Positions 17,593 to 26,421 of a DNA stretch of 33,029 nucleotides are shown here, piece by piece (position 1 is the first letter of the stretch; each line of letters begins with the position of its first letter). The notes beneath the pieces are model-generated. The model ran no database searches. It saw nothing but the letters and a program-made list of their open reading frames with translations, and had not been told where the DNA came from. Made by a program: the position numbers and the translations under genes. This DNA is from Sandarakinorhabdus sp. (lineage in GTDB: Bacteria > Pseudomonadota > Alphaproteobacteria > Sphingomonadales > Sphingomonadaceae). Location of the stretch: positions 1-33,029 of the forward strand of contig JAIMJL010000026.1 of NCBI GenBank assembly GCA_020693225.1, in the 5' to 3' direction.

Positions 17593-18378
17593 CTACTTCG
17601 GCTCCAGAACCACCCCAAGCTCACGCTCCGCCAGAATGCGCAAGTCCGCATCCAGCGGCGGATCCGCAAGGTCCACACCCTTCGCCAGCGCATCGGCAAT
17701 GATATGCAGGCCTTCCAGCCGCGCCTGCTGCTTGTGGTTCGCCCCGATGATGTGCCAGCGGGCATGTGGCGTATCGCAGGCGGCAAACATATCTTCGTAG
17801 GCCGCCAGATAGGCCTCCCGCTTGGCGCGGTTGCGAAAATCGTCCGGGCCAACCTTCCACCGCTTCCACGGCTGCTGCAGCCGGTCGATCAGCCGCTCGT
17901 CCTGCTCGGCCTGCGTGGTGTGCAGAAACAGCTTCACGATGCGTGTGCCATGCGAAACCTGCGCCTGCTCCATGGCGTTGATTTCGGCATAGGCCCGGCT
18001 CCATTCTGCCTTGGTGGCAAAGCCCTCCACCCGTTCCACCAGCACCCGGCCATACCAGCTGCGATCGAAAACCGTCCAGTTTCCCTTGGGCGGCAGCCGG
18101 TCCCAGAACCGCACCATATAGTGCTGCGTCCGCTCGATGGCGTTGGGGGCGGCGATCGGCACCACGGCCACAAAGCGCGGATCCAGCTCGGCAGTCAGCC
18201 GCTTGATCAGGCCGCCCTTGCCGGCCGCGTCCCAGCCTTCCAGCAGGATGATCGCCGAAAGCCCCTGCCGGTGATAGGCCACCTGCAACTGATACAGCCG
18301 ATATTGCAGGGCAATCTCGCGATCCCGGTGGGCATCGGGCGCCTTGCGGTGCGCAATCCGCTCCAGCCGGCTGGTCAA
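17593..18378 (-). CDS. Polyphosphate kinase 2 family protein (PPK2)
   Basis: PPK2 enzymes move phosphate between polyphosphate and nucleotides, mainly making GTP/ATP or NDPs from polyphosphate. The 261-aa protein has Walker A in LLEGWDAAGKGGLIKRL, the lid-type block WDRLPPKGNWTVFDRSWYGR with the Walker B Asp and the VLVERVEGF that follows, and the conserved PWKRWKVGPDDFRNR. A single domain of this length fits the one-domain classes. The start is a TTG at 18378 that overlaps the def stop as TTGA, with AAGG about 7 nt upstream. No ATG or GTG lies early enough to keep the N-terminal helix the family needs. It is the last gene of recR-def-ppk2. The phosphorylation direction and class are not decided. 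Confidence 0.92.
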   Translation of the reverse strand: MTSRLERIAHRKAPDAHRDREIALQYRLYQLQVAYHRQGLSAIILLEGWDAAGKGGLIKRLTAELDPRFVAVVPIAAPNAIERTQHYMVRFWDRLPPKGNWTVFDRSWYGRVLVERVEGFATKAEWSRAYAEINAMEQAQVSHGTRIVKLFLHTTQAEQDERLIDRLQQPWKRWKVGPDDFRNRAKREAYLAAYEDMFAACDTPHARWHIIGANHKQQARLEGLHIIADALAKGVDLADPPLDADLRILAERELGVVLEPK

Positions 18379-18923
18379 GCAAATGCCTTCTTGCGGCTTT
18401 GTTCCTGGCGGAACTTGTCCAGCTTCTTCAGAACCATCAGCCGCTTCAACCGGGAAAGATGATCGATGAAGATGATACCGTTCAGATGGTCCATCTCATG
18501 CTGCAGGCAGGTTGCCAGCAACCCCTCCAGCACCTCGTCATGCGCGAGTCCCTGCTCATCCAGCCAGCGGACACGCACGGTCGCCGGCCGCTCCACATCG
18601 GCATATTGATCCGGAACCGACAGGCAGCCCTCATTGTAGACGCTATAGTCTTCAGAAGGGTCCAGGATTTCCGGATTGATGAAAATGCGCGGATTCTTCG
18701 TGCGGTTGCCGTCGGCATCTTCCGGCCCGTCGGTCAGATCCATCACCAGCAGACGCAGCGGCACATCCACCTGCGCTGCTGCAAGGCCAATGCCGGGCGC
18801 GGCATACATGGTTTCCAGCATGTCGGCGGCCAGGGTCCGAATGGCGTCATTCACCTCCTGCACCGGTTCAGAGATACGGCGCAGGCGAGGATCGGGAATT
18901 TCAAGAATGGGCAGAATGGCCAT
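18375..18923 (-). CDS. def: Peptide deformylase
   Basis: Metalloprotease that removes the formyl group from the N-terminal Met of new proteins. The 182-aa protein has all three motifs: GIGLAAAQ (motif 1), EGCLSVP with the metal-ligand Cys (motif 2) and QHEMDHLNG with the two His ligands and catalytic Glu (motif 3). ATG 18923 fits the family N-terminus MAILPILEIPDPRLR. It follows recR by 31 nt on the minus strand. fmt, its usual operon partner, is here read the opposite way from a start just beyond recR. Confidence 0.97.
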   Translation of the reverse strand: MAILPILEIPDPRLRRISEPVQEVNDAIRTLAADMLETMYAAPGIGLAAAQVDVPLRLLVMDLTDGPEDADGNRTKNPRIFINPEILDPSEDYSVYNEGCLSVPDQYADVERPATVRVRWLDEQGLAHDEVLEGLLATCLQHEMDHLNGIIFIDHLSRLKRLMVLKKLDKFRQEQSRKKAFA

Positions 18924-18954
18924 GCGCCCTAGCTAGGCATGGCGCCCGATGCGG

Positions 18955-19554
18955 TCAAGGGAGTGGCCGCCGCAACCGCAGCGCCTGTTGCAACGTGCCT
19001 TCGTCCAGATAGTCCAGCTCGCCGCCAACCGGCATGCCGTGCGCCAGCTGCGTCACCTGCACGCCGGTGTCGCGCAGCCGGTCGCCGACATAATGTGCCG
19101 TTGTCTGCCCCTCCAGCGTGGCGTTCATTGCCAGCACAACCTCGCGCACTGGCGGATCGCCGGCAATCCGCAGCAGCAGCGAATCAATGGCCAAGGCATC
19201 CGGCCCCACGCCATCCAGCGCCGAAAGCGTGCCCCCCAGCACATGGAAGCGGCCGGAAAACAGCCGCCCGCGCTCCAGTGCCCACAGATCGGCCACATCC
19301 GCCACCACACAGAGCAAGCCCGCATCCCGGCGCGGATCGGTGCAGATCCGGCACGGCGCCGAAACATCCAGGTTGCCGCACTGCGGGCAGAGCACCAGCG
19401 CCCGGTCCACCCGATCGAGTGCCGCCGCCAGCGGCTGCAACGCGGTTTCGCGATTCTTCAGCAGATGCAGCACCACCCGCCGGGCCGAGCGAGGCCCCAG
19501 CCCGGGCATTCTGGCCACCAGCGCCGTCAGTTGTTCCAGTTCATTGCCGGCCAC
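18955..19554 (-). CDS. recR: Recombination mediator protein RecR
   Basis: Acts with RecF/RecO to load RecA at gaps in DNA. The 199-aa protein has the N-terminal helix-hairpin-helix ([21 protein letters not shown]), a Cys4 zinc motif ([16 protein letters not shown]), a Toprim domain ([15 protein letters not shown]... then [18 protein letters not shown]) and the C-terminal [21 protein letters not shown] ending ([20 protein letters not shown]). ATG 19554 is 41 nt from the fmt ATG, so both units share a short divergent promoter region. Confidence 0.97.
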   Translation of the reverse strand: MAGNELEQLTALVARMPGLGPRSARRVVLHLLKNRETALQPLAAALDRVDRALVLCPQCGNLDVSAPCRICTDPRRDAGLLCVVADVADLWALERGRLFSGRFHVLGGTLSALDGVGPDALAIDSLLLRIAGDPPVREVVLAMNATLEGQTTAHYVGDRLRDTGVQVTQLAHGMPVGGELDYLDEGTLQQALRLRRPLP

Positions 19555-19595
19555 GCGCCTTCCCGTTCCCTTTCCCGTTCGCTAACAGCCTTGCC

Positions 19596-20495
19596 ATGCG
19601 CCTTGTCTTCATGGGAACCCCCGACTTTGCCGTCGCCGCACTGGACGCGCTGGTAGCCGCAGGCCATTCCCTTGCCGCCGTCTACACCCAGCCGCCGCGG
19701 CCCGCCAATCGCGGGCGATTGACCGCCTCGCCGGTGCATCGGCGCGCCGAAGCCCTGGGCCTGCCGGTCCGCACGCCCCTGTCCTTGTCCGACGAGGCCG
19801 AGCGATCCGCCTTTGCTGCCCTGCATGCCGATTGCGCCATCGTTGCCGCCTATGGCCTGATCCTGCCGCAAGCCGTGCTGGACGCGCCAACCCATGGGTG
19901 CCTGAACATTCACGCCTCGCTCTTGCCCCGCTGGCGCGGAGCAGCCCCGGTGCAGCGCGCCATCCTGGCCGGTGATGAAGAAACCGGCGTCACCATCATG
20001 CGCATGGAACGCGGGCTCGACACCGGACCGATGCTTGCCAGCGAGCGGATTGCCGTCGGCGATCACACCGCCGGCAGCCTCGCCGATGCGCTCGCGGCCA
20101 TGGGCGCACGCATGATGATCGCAACGCTGGCGCATTTTCCGGGGCTCGCCGAACTGCCGCAGCCCGCCGAAGGAGTCACCTACGCGCACAAGATCGACAA
20201 ATCCGAAGCGCGGATCGATTGGCAATCGGACGCCCGCCAGATTGCGCGCCTCGTGCGGGCGATGCAGCCCTCGCCGGGCGCCTGGTTCGAGGCATCAGGA
20301 CAAAGGATAAAGCTGATCGCCGCCCAGGCGGTGGATGGGGCGGGCCTGCACGGTCATCTGTTGCCGGATGGCCGGGTGGGCTGTGGCACCGGATGCCTGC
20401 GCCTCATCACCGTGCAACCGGAGGGGAAAGGCAAGATGCCGGCCGAGGACTGGCTGCGCGGCCTGCGCCTCGGCCAGGATGCGCGACTGACATGA
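19596..20495 (+). CDS. fmt: Methionyl-tRNA formyltransferase
   Basis: Formylates initiator Met-tRNA using 10-formyltetrahydrofolate. The 299-aa protein starts [19 protein letters not shown]. It carries the catalytic/folate signature [18 protein letters not shown] and the Asp-containing [11 protein letters not shown], with a C-terminal tRNA-binding domain ([11 protein letters not shown]). The track reports a 518-aa ORF from 18939, but its first 219 codons are the antisense of recR, so the start is ATG 19596. The stop overlaps the truA ATG as ATGA. Confidence 0.97.
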   Translation: MRLVFMGTPDFAVAALDALVAAGHSLAAVYTQPPRPANRGRLTASPVHRRAEALGLPVRTPLSLSDEAERSAFAALHADCAIVAAYGLILPQAVLDAPTHGCLNIHASLLPRWRGAAPVQRAILAGDEETGVTIMRMERGLDTGPMLASERIAVGDHTAGSLADALAAMGARMMIATLAHFPGLAELPQPAEGVTYAHKIDKSEARIDWQSDARQIARLVRAMQPSPGAWFEASGQRIKLIAAQAVDGAGLHGHLLPDGRVGCGTGCLRLITVQPEGKGKMPAEDWLRGLRLGQDARLT

Positions 20496-21250
20496 CCCGC
20501 TATCGCCTCACCGTGGAATATGATGGCCGCGGTTTCATGGGATGGCAGCGGCAGCCGCACGGCCCCTCGGTGCAGGCCGCCATCGAGGATGCCGTGCTGG
20601 CCATCAGCGGCGAGGAACGGCAGGTTCATGCCGCCGGCCGCACCGATTCCGGCGTCCACGCCAGTGGCATGGTCGCGCATGTGGATATCGATCGGCCGTT
20701 CACGCCCTTCAAGCTCGCCGAAGGCCTCAACGCCCGGCTGCGGCTTGCCGGCGCCAAAGCAGCAATTGTTGCAGCCCGCTTCGCGGCAGACGATTTCCAC
20801 GCCCGCTTTTCGTGCATTGGCCGGGCCTATGAATATCGCATCCTGTGTCGACGAGCGCCGCTGACATTCGAGGAGGGCCTGGTCTGGCGGAGGCCGGCGC
20901 CGCTGGATATTGCCGCGATGCGGCACGCCGCCACCCACCTGATCGGACAGCATGACTTCACCACGTTTCGCGCAGCGCAATGCCAGGCCCTCTCCCCGGT
21001 CAAGACACTGGACGTTCTGGACATGGAAATGCGCGGCAATCAGGTGATCGTGCGTGCCGAGGCGCGCTCCTTCCTGCATCATCAGGTGCGCTCGATGGTG
21101 GGCTCGCTTGTCTGGGCCGGCGAAGGCCGCTGCACCCCGAATGACGTGAAATCGGCCCTGGAGGCGCGCAATCGCAGCGCGCTCCTTTTCAACGCCCCAC
21201 CCGATGGCTTGTGGTTCATAGGTGCAAAATATCCCGAGAGTGTCGGATAA
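20492..21250 (+). CDS. truA: tRNA pseudouridine synthase A
   Basis: Makes pseudouridine at positions 38-40 of the anticodon stem. The 252-aa protein begins [21 protein letters not shown]. It has the catalytic Asp in [15 protein letters not shown] and the conserved [27 protein letters not shown] and [15 protein letters not shown] blocks. The ATG at 20492 overlaps the fmt stop (ATGA), so the upstream part of the 343-aa track ORF is excluded. fmt-truA is a usual pair in alphaproteobacteria. Confidence 0.97.
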   Translation: MTRYRLTVEYDGRGFMGWQRQPHGPSVQAAIEDAVLAISGEERQVHAAGRTDSGVHASGMVAHVDIDRPFTPFKLAEGLNARLRLAGAKAAIVAARFAADDFHARFSCIGRAYEYRILCRRAPLTFEEGLVWRRPAPLDIAAMRHAATHLIGQHDFTTFRAAQCQALSPVKTLDVLDMEMRGNQVIVRAEARSFLHHQVRSMVGSLVWAGEGRCTPNDVKSALEARNRSALLFNAPPDGLWFIGAKYPESVG

Positions 21251-21308
21251 CCTTACAATCGACCATTTCGCTTTTAGCCAAGTGACTGATTTCGTGCGTT
21301 TGCCTATC

Positions 21309-21324
21309 TGGCACGATTCATGCA
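21309..21324 (+). promoter_or_regulatory. Sigma-54-like -24/-12 promoter motif
   Basis: TGGCACGATTCATGCA keeps the GG at -24 and GC at -12 with exactly 10 nt between, and matches TGGCACG plus TTGC with one change (ATGC). It is 57 nt before the ATG of the small membrane protein. No enhancer-binding activator or upstream binding site is recognisable, so a chance match is possible. Confidence 0.3.
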
Positions 21325-21381
21325 GGGGTAGTGTGGGTCGCTCCGTTAACCAAAGAAGCAAGCGCATTGAACAGGAACATC

Positions 21382-21552
21382 ATGGCCGAAAAGCCCAAAA
21401 GCGGTTTGCGAAATGTGGTTCTCGTCTGGGTCATTGGCTTGACCCTGGGCGTGGGTGCCGGCGCGGCGACCGCCCTGCTGCTGATGCCCTCTGCCAAGGG
21501 TGACCTGCCGAGCGGTGCCTCACTCGCCGACAAGCTCAAAATCGGCGGTTGA
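21382..21552 (+). CDS. Small single-pass membrane protein, unknown function
   Basis: A 56-aa protein of no family I recognise. It has a short basic head (MAEKPKSGLRN), one membrane helix (VVLVWVIGLTLGVGAGAATALLLM, residues about 12-35) and a polar tail SAKGDLPSGASLADKLKIGG that would face the periplasm if the positive-inside rule holds. ATG 21382 has AGGAA 5 nt upstream, so I prefer it to the track's 73-aa version. It sits 131 nt after truA with its own possible promoter and converges on der. The stop codon lies in the first unit of a 14-bp tandem repeat. Confidence 0.7.
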   Translation: MAEKPKSGLRNVVLVWVIGLTLGVGAGAATALLLMPSAKGDLPSGASLADKLKIGG

Positions 21553-21573
21553 GCCCTGCCGGTTGAGCCCTAG
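21546..21573. repeat. 14-bp tandem duplication across two convergent stop codons
   Basis: CGGTTGAGCCCTGC is followed at once by CGGTTGAGCCCTAG: 12 identical bases, then a 2-base difference. The first unit contains the TGA of the small membrane protein, and the second contains the stop of der (CTA read on the minus strand). With a single unit the two stops would be 3 nt apart. Confidence 0.8.
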
Positions 21574-22946
21574 CGGTCGAAGGGATTTTTCGCCGATCGC
21601 ATCGTCAGGCGGATCGGCAAGCCCTGCAGATCCAGATCATCACGCAAGGTGTTCACCAGAAAGCGGCTGTAGCTTTCCGGCAGCAGATCCAGCCGGGTGC
21701 CAAACACGATGAAGCTCGGCGGTCGGTTGCGCGCCTGCGTGATGTAGCGCAGCTTGATGCGCTTGCCGCCGGGTGCCGGTGGCGGATTGCGTTCCTGGGC
21801 GCTTTCAAACCAGCGGTTGAGCGCCCCTGTTGAAACCCGCCGGCTCCAGCGTTCGCGCGTCTCGAAGGCCACCTGAACCATGGTGTCCAGCCCCTTGCCC
21901 GTCAGCGCAGACACCGTCAGCAGCGGCACGCCCTTCACTTGCGCCAGGCCTTCATCCAGCGCCTTGCGCACCCCGTTGAAAAGCCGGGACTGATCGGCTG
22001 CGGCGTCCCACTTGTTGAGCACCACCACCAGCGCCCGGCCTTCCTGCAACACCGCATCGGCAATGCGCAGATCCTGGCTTTCCAGCCCCAGCGTGGCATC
22101 CAGCAACAGCACTACCACTTCGGCGAAGTCCACCGCCCGCCGGGCGTCGGCCACCGCCATCTTCTCCAGCTTGTCCACCACCTTGGCGTGTCGGCGCATC
22201 CCGGCGGTGTCGATCAGCTTCACCTTGCGGCCCTGCCATTCCCAATCGATGGCAATGCTATCGCGCGTGATCCCCGCCTCCGGACCAACCAGCAGCCGGT
22301 CGGCTCCCACCAGTCGGTTGATCAGGGTCGACTTTCCGGCGTTGGGCCGGCCAACAATTGCCAGCTGCAACACCGCGTCGGGCGCCACATCAACGATGCC
22401 ATCGCTGCTTTGCTGTGCATCAGGCTCAATCTTGTCCCTCGGCACCGGTAGATGCGGCTCCAGTGCCTCAAAAAGATCGGCAAGGCCTTCGCCATGCTCG
22501 GCCGACATGCCAACCGGATCGCCCAGCCCCAGTTCAAAGGCTTCAAACAGGCCGGCATCGCCCACCCGGCCTTCCACCTTGTTGGCCACCACGATGATCG
22601 GCAGCCGCGCTTCGGTTCGCAGCCAGCGGGCGAAATGCTTGTCCGCCTCGGTCAGCCCCTCGCGCGCATCGATCACGAACAGCGCAACCGTCGCCCCCTG
22701 CAAAGCCAGCGCGGACTGCTCGCGCATCCGCCCCGAAAGCGAGGCCGCCTCCGCTTCTTCGAGGCCCGCCGTATCAACCGCGGTAAACTCCAGGTCGAAC
22801 AGCCGCGCCTTTCCCTCACGCCGGTCCCGCGTCACGCCCGGCTGGTCGTCCACCAGCGCAAGACGCTTGCCGACCAGCCGGTTGAAAAGTGTGGACTTGC
22901 CGACATTGGGGCGGCCAAGGATCACCACCTTGGGCAAATCGGTCAT
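21570..22946 (-). CDS. der: Ribosome biogenesis GTPase Der (EngA)
   Basis: Essential GTPase for 50S subunit assembly, with two GTPase domains in tandem. The 458-aa protein begins MTDLPKVVILGRPNVGKST (G1 of domain 1), with DTAGLEE (G3) and ANKVEG (G4). Domain 2 has IVGRPNAGKSTLINRLVG, DTAGMRR and LNKWD. A C-terminal KH-like domain ends KLRYITQARNRPPSFIVFGTR and KNPFDR. ATG 22946 is taken because MTDLPKVVILGRP is the family start. The track's 17 extra residues are not. It follows bamB by 25 nt, as in E. coli yfgM-bamB-der. Confidence 0.97.
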   Translation of the reverse strand: MTDLPKVVILGRPNVGKSTLFNRLVGKRLALVDDQPGVTRDRREGKARLFDLEFTAVDTAGLEEAEAASLSGRMREQSALALQGATVALFVIDAREGLTEADKHFARWLRTEARLPIIVVANKVEGRVGDAGLFEAFELGLGDPVGMSAEHGEGLADLFEALEPHLPVPRDKIEPDAQQSSDGIVDVAPDAVLQLAIVGRPNAGKSTLINRLVGADRLLVGPEAGITRDSIAIDWEWQGRKVKLIDTAGMRRHAKVVDKLEKMAVADARRAVDFAEVVVLLLDATLGLESQDLRIADAVLQEGRALVVVLNKWDAAADQSRLFNGVRKALDEGLAQVKGVPLLTVSALTGKGLDTMVQVAFETRERWSRRVSTGALNRWFESAQERNPPPAPGGKRIKLRYITQARNRPPSFIVFGTRLDLLPESYSRFLVNTLRDDLDLQGLPIRLTMRSAKNPFDR

Positions 22947-22971
22947 AGCCGTTGCGCGGTCTGACAAACGC

Positions 22972-24309
22972 TCATCGATAGGCCGCAATCTGCCCATTGT
23001 CGGTCAACACATAGAGCATGCCATTGGCCACCACGGGAGCAAGGTAGGCCGGCGCCGAAAGATCCGAACGCGACAGTTCCTCGCCACCCGTTGGCGACAG
23101 GGTCACCATGTCCTTTTCCGATGACACGACAAACAGGCGATCACCTGCCAGGATGGGGCCGAACCATTCGATGCCGCCGGTCTTTTTCTTGTCATTCTTC
23201 CAGCGCTTCAGCTGGTGCACCCAGCGAATCTTGCCATCAACCCGGGTCAGCGCCACCAGCTGCGCGTCAACCGTCAGGGCATAAACCCAGTCTCCCACGG
23301 GCCAAGGGGTTGAAACACCCGCGAAATCGCGCTCCCAGACGCGCTGGCCAGTGGAAAGCTCCAATGCTGCCATGCGGCCGCCATGACCAATGGCAAACAC
23401 CCGGCCGCGATCGATCACCGGCGACGCCGCAATACCCGAAAGCGCGCCAAGCGCCGTTGTGCGGCCGGTACGGGCCAGTTGATCCTGCCAGACCGTGCGG
23501 CCATTTTCCACGCGCAGCGCAAACAGCTCGCCCGACGGGAAACCGGCGACAACCGTGTCAAGGGCTACAGCGGGAGAACCCGGCCCAAGGATCGACGCCG
23601 GCTCAACCGTCGCCGTTGCCTGCCAAAGCTGGGCACCGGTGGCTGCGTTCAACGCGGTCAGCTGGCTGTCCTGGCTGGTTACGAAGATCCGATCGCCCTC
23701 AACGCTGGGTGCCGCACGCAAAGGCGTTTTCATCTCCACGCGCCAGATCTGCGCGCCGGATGCGGCATCAAAGGCCGCCACCACGCCAAAGCCGGTGGTG
23801 GCAAAAACACGACCACCGCCAACGCTCACACCGCCGCCAAAGGCCGAAGTCGTGCCTTCGCCCTCCAGCTTGATGATCGCCTGCCAGAGCGGCCGGCCGC
23901 TGGTTGCATCAAAGGCCGAAATCCGCCCTTCGGTGTCCATCGCAAACAGACGGTTCTCGGATATGACCGGCGAGGCATTCAGCTTGCGCGTGGCATCCGA
24001 TCCCTTGCCGATGGAAATCTGCCATACCCGCGCTGGCTGGGCAGACAGCGCCAGATGCCCTTTGGCTCCGGAGGCCGACCCGCCCGGCTGGCTCCACTCG
24101 GCATTGACCTGCTGCGGCGGCAGCACAATCTGCACGTCCTGCAATTCGGCTTCGGCCTGCACCTGCTTTTCGAAATCCAGCACGGAAACCCGCTCACCAA
24201 GCGTGCGCGGTTTCTTGTTGCCGCCCTTGAAAACGCCACAACCCGACAGCGCGAAAGCAACCGTCAGCATGGCAACGGAAATGGCGCGCGGGCGCGCGCG
24301 GCGCATCAT
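22972..24309 (-). CDS. bamB: Outer-membrane assembly lipoprotein BamB (PQQ-like beta-propeller)
   Basis: Probable lipoprotein subunit of the BAM complex that folds outer-membrane proteins. At 445 aa it starts with a lipoprotein signal, TVAFALSGCGVF, lipidated Cys at about residue 24. Repeated beta-propeller blades with the PQQ-repeat signature follow: GRISAFDATSGRPLWQ, GVVAAFDAASGAQIWRVEM, SQLTALNAATGAQLWQAT, GRMAALELSTGQRVWERDF. It is longer than E. coli BamB (about 390 aa), mainly in the N-terminal linker. The ATG overlaps the stop of the yfgM-like gene (ATGA). Position between yfgM and der supports the assignment. Confidence 0.93.
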   Translation of the reverse strand: MMRRARPRAISVAMLTVAFALSGCGVFKGGNKKPRTLGERVSVLDFEKQVQAEAELQDVQIVLPPQQVNAEWSQPGGSASGAKGHLALSAQPARVWQISIGKGSDATRKLNASPVISENRLFAMDTEGRISAFDATSGRPLWQAIIKLEGEGTTSAFGGGVSVGGGRVFATTGFGVVAAFDAASGAQIWRVEMKTPLRAAPSVEGDRIFVTSQDSQLTALNAATGAQLWQATATVEPASILGPGSPAVALDTVVAGFPSGELFALRVENGRTVWQDQLARTGRTTALGALSGIAASPVIDRGRVFAIGHGGRMAALELSTGQRVWERDFAGVSTPWPVGDWVYALTVDAQLVALTRVDGKIRWVHQLKRWKNDKKKTGGIEWFGPILAGDRLFVVSSEKDMVTLSPTGGEELSRSDLSAPAYLAPVVANGMLYVLTDNGQIAAYR

Positions 24310-25061
24310 TGTGCGGTCGCTTCGGTTGGCGCCGGAACCGGCCCACCGGCTGCCTGGGGCTTGTCACCAAGCTTCGTCACATCCTCGCCCAGCATGGCCG
24401 CCATCTGCTCGGCCCGACCACGCACGCTTTGCGGTGCCCGCATGTCACCCGCCAGGCGCAGGAAAATCGGCCCGGCCTTGTCCGGATTGCCGGCCTTGAT
24501 ATGCGCGAGCCCGGCCATTTCACCGGCCACCGGAAACCAGGGATTGTCACCATCCAGATAGGGCTGCAGCTGCTTCAGAAGATCGGCCGGGGCCATCTTG
24601 TCATAGTCCAGCCGCAGCTGGTTCATGCGTGCCGCATCGCGCAGCGGGCCGGCCACCTTCGCATCGTCGGCAACACTGCGAAACAGGCCGGCGGCCTTCT
24701 CGGCCTCGCCGGTGCGCACCGCGATCCCGGCCTGGGTCAGCAACGAAAGCGCACGGTAGCTTTCAGGCCCGGCTTTCACGACATCGGCCAAAATCGGCAG
24801 CGCCTCCGGCGTGCTGCCGCTTTCCACCTTGTCCAGCGCCTGGCTGAATTGCTCGCTGGTGGCTTCCACACGGCGCTTCTGCTCGGCCTGCCAATAAAGA
24901 AAGCCACCAAGCGCCGCCAAACCAACACCGATGGCCAGCACAACCCAGCGCCCATAGCGACGGGCAAGCTTGTTCACTTCGTCGCGGCGATATTCCTCAT
25001 CCACTTCGCGGATAAAGGCGTCGTCGCGTGGATCGGTCGGGGCAGGGGGATTGGTCGCCAA
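24306..25061 (-). CDS. YfgM-like tetratricopeptide membrane protein
   Basis: Inner-membrane anchored TPR protein. E. coli YfgM is a partner of PpiD and the Sec translocon. The 251-aa protein has a cytosolic head with FIREVDEEYRRDEVNKLARRYGR, one membrane helix (WVVLAIGVGLAALGGFLYW, about residues 39-57), then helical repeats (SEQFSQALDKVESGSTPEALPILADVV and AGLAHIKAGNPDKAGPIFLRLA, quoted in parts) and a Pro/Ala-rich tail. The start is TTG 25061. An in-frame TAA lies five codons before it, and no ATG or GTG would retain the conserved head. The gene leads the yfgM-bamB-der unit. Confidence 0.87.
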   Translation of the reverse strand: MATNPPAPTDPRDDAFIREVDEEYRRDEVNKLARRYGRWVVLAIGVGLAALGGFLYWQAEQKRRVEATSEQFSQALDKVESGSTPEALPILADVVKAGPESYRALSLLTQAGIAVRTGEAEKAAGLFRSVADDAKVAGPLRDAARMNQLRLDYDKMAPADLLKQLQPYLDGDNPWFPVAGEMAGLAHIKAGNPDKAGPIFLRLAGDMRAPQSVRGRAEQMAAMLGEDVTKLGDKPQAAGGPVPAPTEATAQ

Positions 25062-25182
25062 GGGTCTTGTCCGAACTTATCGAGTGTCGCGGGTTGGCCC
25101 TCATACTAAGGCACAGGGCAAAGCGCAAAGGCTGATGGCTGCTTGCCGCCATCGGCCTTGCCGCTCGATGAACAGAACGGCC

Positions 25183-26064
25183 TCAACGGCGCTTTGCGGC
25201 GGTTCCGTAAAGCTCTGCGTCCGCCGGAAAGGTCCGCGCGCGAACCGCCTCGGCATAGCTTGCCGCCGCCGCCGACACATGGTCGGCCAGCGTATCGAAC
25301 CGGCGCACAAAGCGCGGCACCCGTTCGAACATCCCCAGCATGTCATCCACCACCAGCACCTGCCCGTCGCAGGCCGGCGAGGCTCCGATCCCGATCGTGG
25401 CGCAGGAAACCGCTTCGGTGATCGATCGCGCCAACGGCTCCATCACACCCTCGATCACCATGGCAAACGCGCCGGCATCGGAAATGGCCTGCGCATCGGC
25501 CAGGATCTTCGCTGCTTCTTCCGGGCTTTTGCCGCGGGCACCGTAGCCGCCAAGAGCATTCACGGCCTGCGGGGTCAGCCCGACATGGCCAACCACCGGG
25601 ATCCCGCGCCTCACCAGAAAGGCAACAGTGGGCGCCAGCACCTCGCCACCTTCCAGCTTTACCGCCGCCGCCCCGGTTTCCCGCAGCACCCTTGCCGCCG
25701 TCGCAAACGCCTGCTCAGGCGACGCTTCATAGGTTCCAAACGGCAGATCCACCACAACCACCGAGTGATAGCTGCCGCGCACCACGGCAGCACCGTGCGC
25801 CAGCATCATGTCGAGCGTCACCTTCACGGTGGTATCCAGCCCGTAGATCACCTGCCCAAGGCTGTCGCCCACCAGCAGCATGTCGCAATGCCGGTCCAGC
25901 AGCTGCGCCATCCGCGCCGTGTAAGCGGTGAGCATCACAACCGGCTCGGCGGTAACGCCCGCCACCTTGCGTGCGGCGATTGCCGGCACGGTCAGGCGCC
26001 GCACCGGCTCCGGCACCGGGTGCGCGCGCGAGGTGGCAGTATCGAGGGTGAAGGTGGTAGACAT
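25183..26064 (-). CDS. panB: 3-methyl-2-oxobutanoate hydroxymethyltransferase
   Basis: First step of pantothenate synthesis: makes ketopantoate from 2-oxoisovalerate and methylene-tetrahydrofolate. At 293 aa the motifs are [81 protein letters not shown] and [20 protein letters not shown], all diagnostic. ATG 26064 has AGGA about 9 nt upstream. It lies 21 nt behind the two lipoprotein genes on the same strand, so it may be read from their promoter. panC is not in this window. Confidence 0.97.
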   Translation of the reverse strand: MSTTFTLDTATSRAHPVPEPVRRLTVPAIAARKVAGVTAEPVVMLTAYTARMAQLLDRHCDMLLVGDSLGQVIYGLDTTVKVTLDMMLAHGAAVVRGSYHSVVVVDLPFGTYEASPEQAFATAARVLRETGAAAVKLEGGEVLAPTVAFLVRRGIPVVGHVGLTPQAVNALGGYGARGKSPEEAAKILADAQAISDAGAFAMVIEGVMEPLARSITEAVSCATIGIGASPACDGQVLVVDDMLGMFERVPRFVRRFDTLADHVSAAAASYAEAVRARTFPADAELYGTAAKRR

Positions 26065-26085
26065 GGCGGCAATCCTGCTGGCGGG

Positions 26086-26421
26086 TCAGTCGTCGGCGCG
26101 CGGGATGGCTTGTTCGGCAGCATCTTCCGCTTGCTGGCGGCGCTCCCGCGCCTCATCCTCGGCCTTTTCGCGCGCCTTGCGTTCCTGTTTCAGCGCATCC
26201 TTGCGGTCCTTCTCGGCCTTTTCCTCGGCCTTCCGCAGGGCGCGGCCGCGATCCTCGTCCGCTTCCTTCTGCGTCGTGGTGGCGGCATCGATGCCGGTCT
26301 CCACCGCCTTTCCGGCCAGTTTCACTGGCGCTGCCACGATCGCCACCGCTGTGGCGGCCACGCAAGCCGACACTGTGGCCCCGGCCGCCAGCGCCAACAG
26401 CAGGGTAGCAGTCCGGCTCAT
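26086..26421 (-). CDS. Small lipoprotein with charged helical tail
   Basis: A 111-aa predicted lipoprotein: signal MSRTATLLLALAAGATVSAC with a lipobox-like VSAC at residue 20. A hydrophobic Ala/Val stretch (VAATAVAIVAAPVKLAGKAV) follows, then TGIDAATTTQKEADEDRGR and a long, highly charged Lys/Glu/Arg helix (KAEEKAEKDRKDALKQERKA) of the kind that forms coiled coils. The APVKLAGKAV...TTTQ.EAD.DRGR pattern resembles a group of small proteobacterial lipoproteins (possibly NF038104), assigned from memory with low certainty. The ATG overlaps the stop of the preceding lipoprotein gene (ATGA). Confidence 0.75.
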   Translation of the reverse strand: MSRTATLLLALAAGATVSACVAATAVAIVAAPVKLAGKAVETGIDAATTTQKEADEDRGRALRKAEEKAEKDRKDALKQERKAREKAEDEARERRQQAEDAAEQAIPRADD

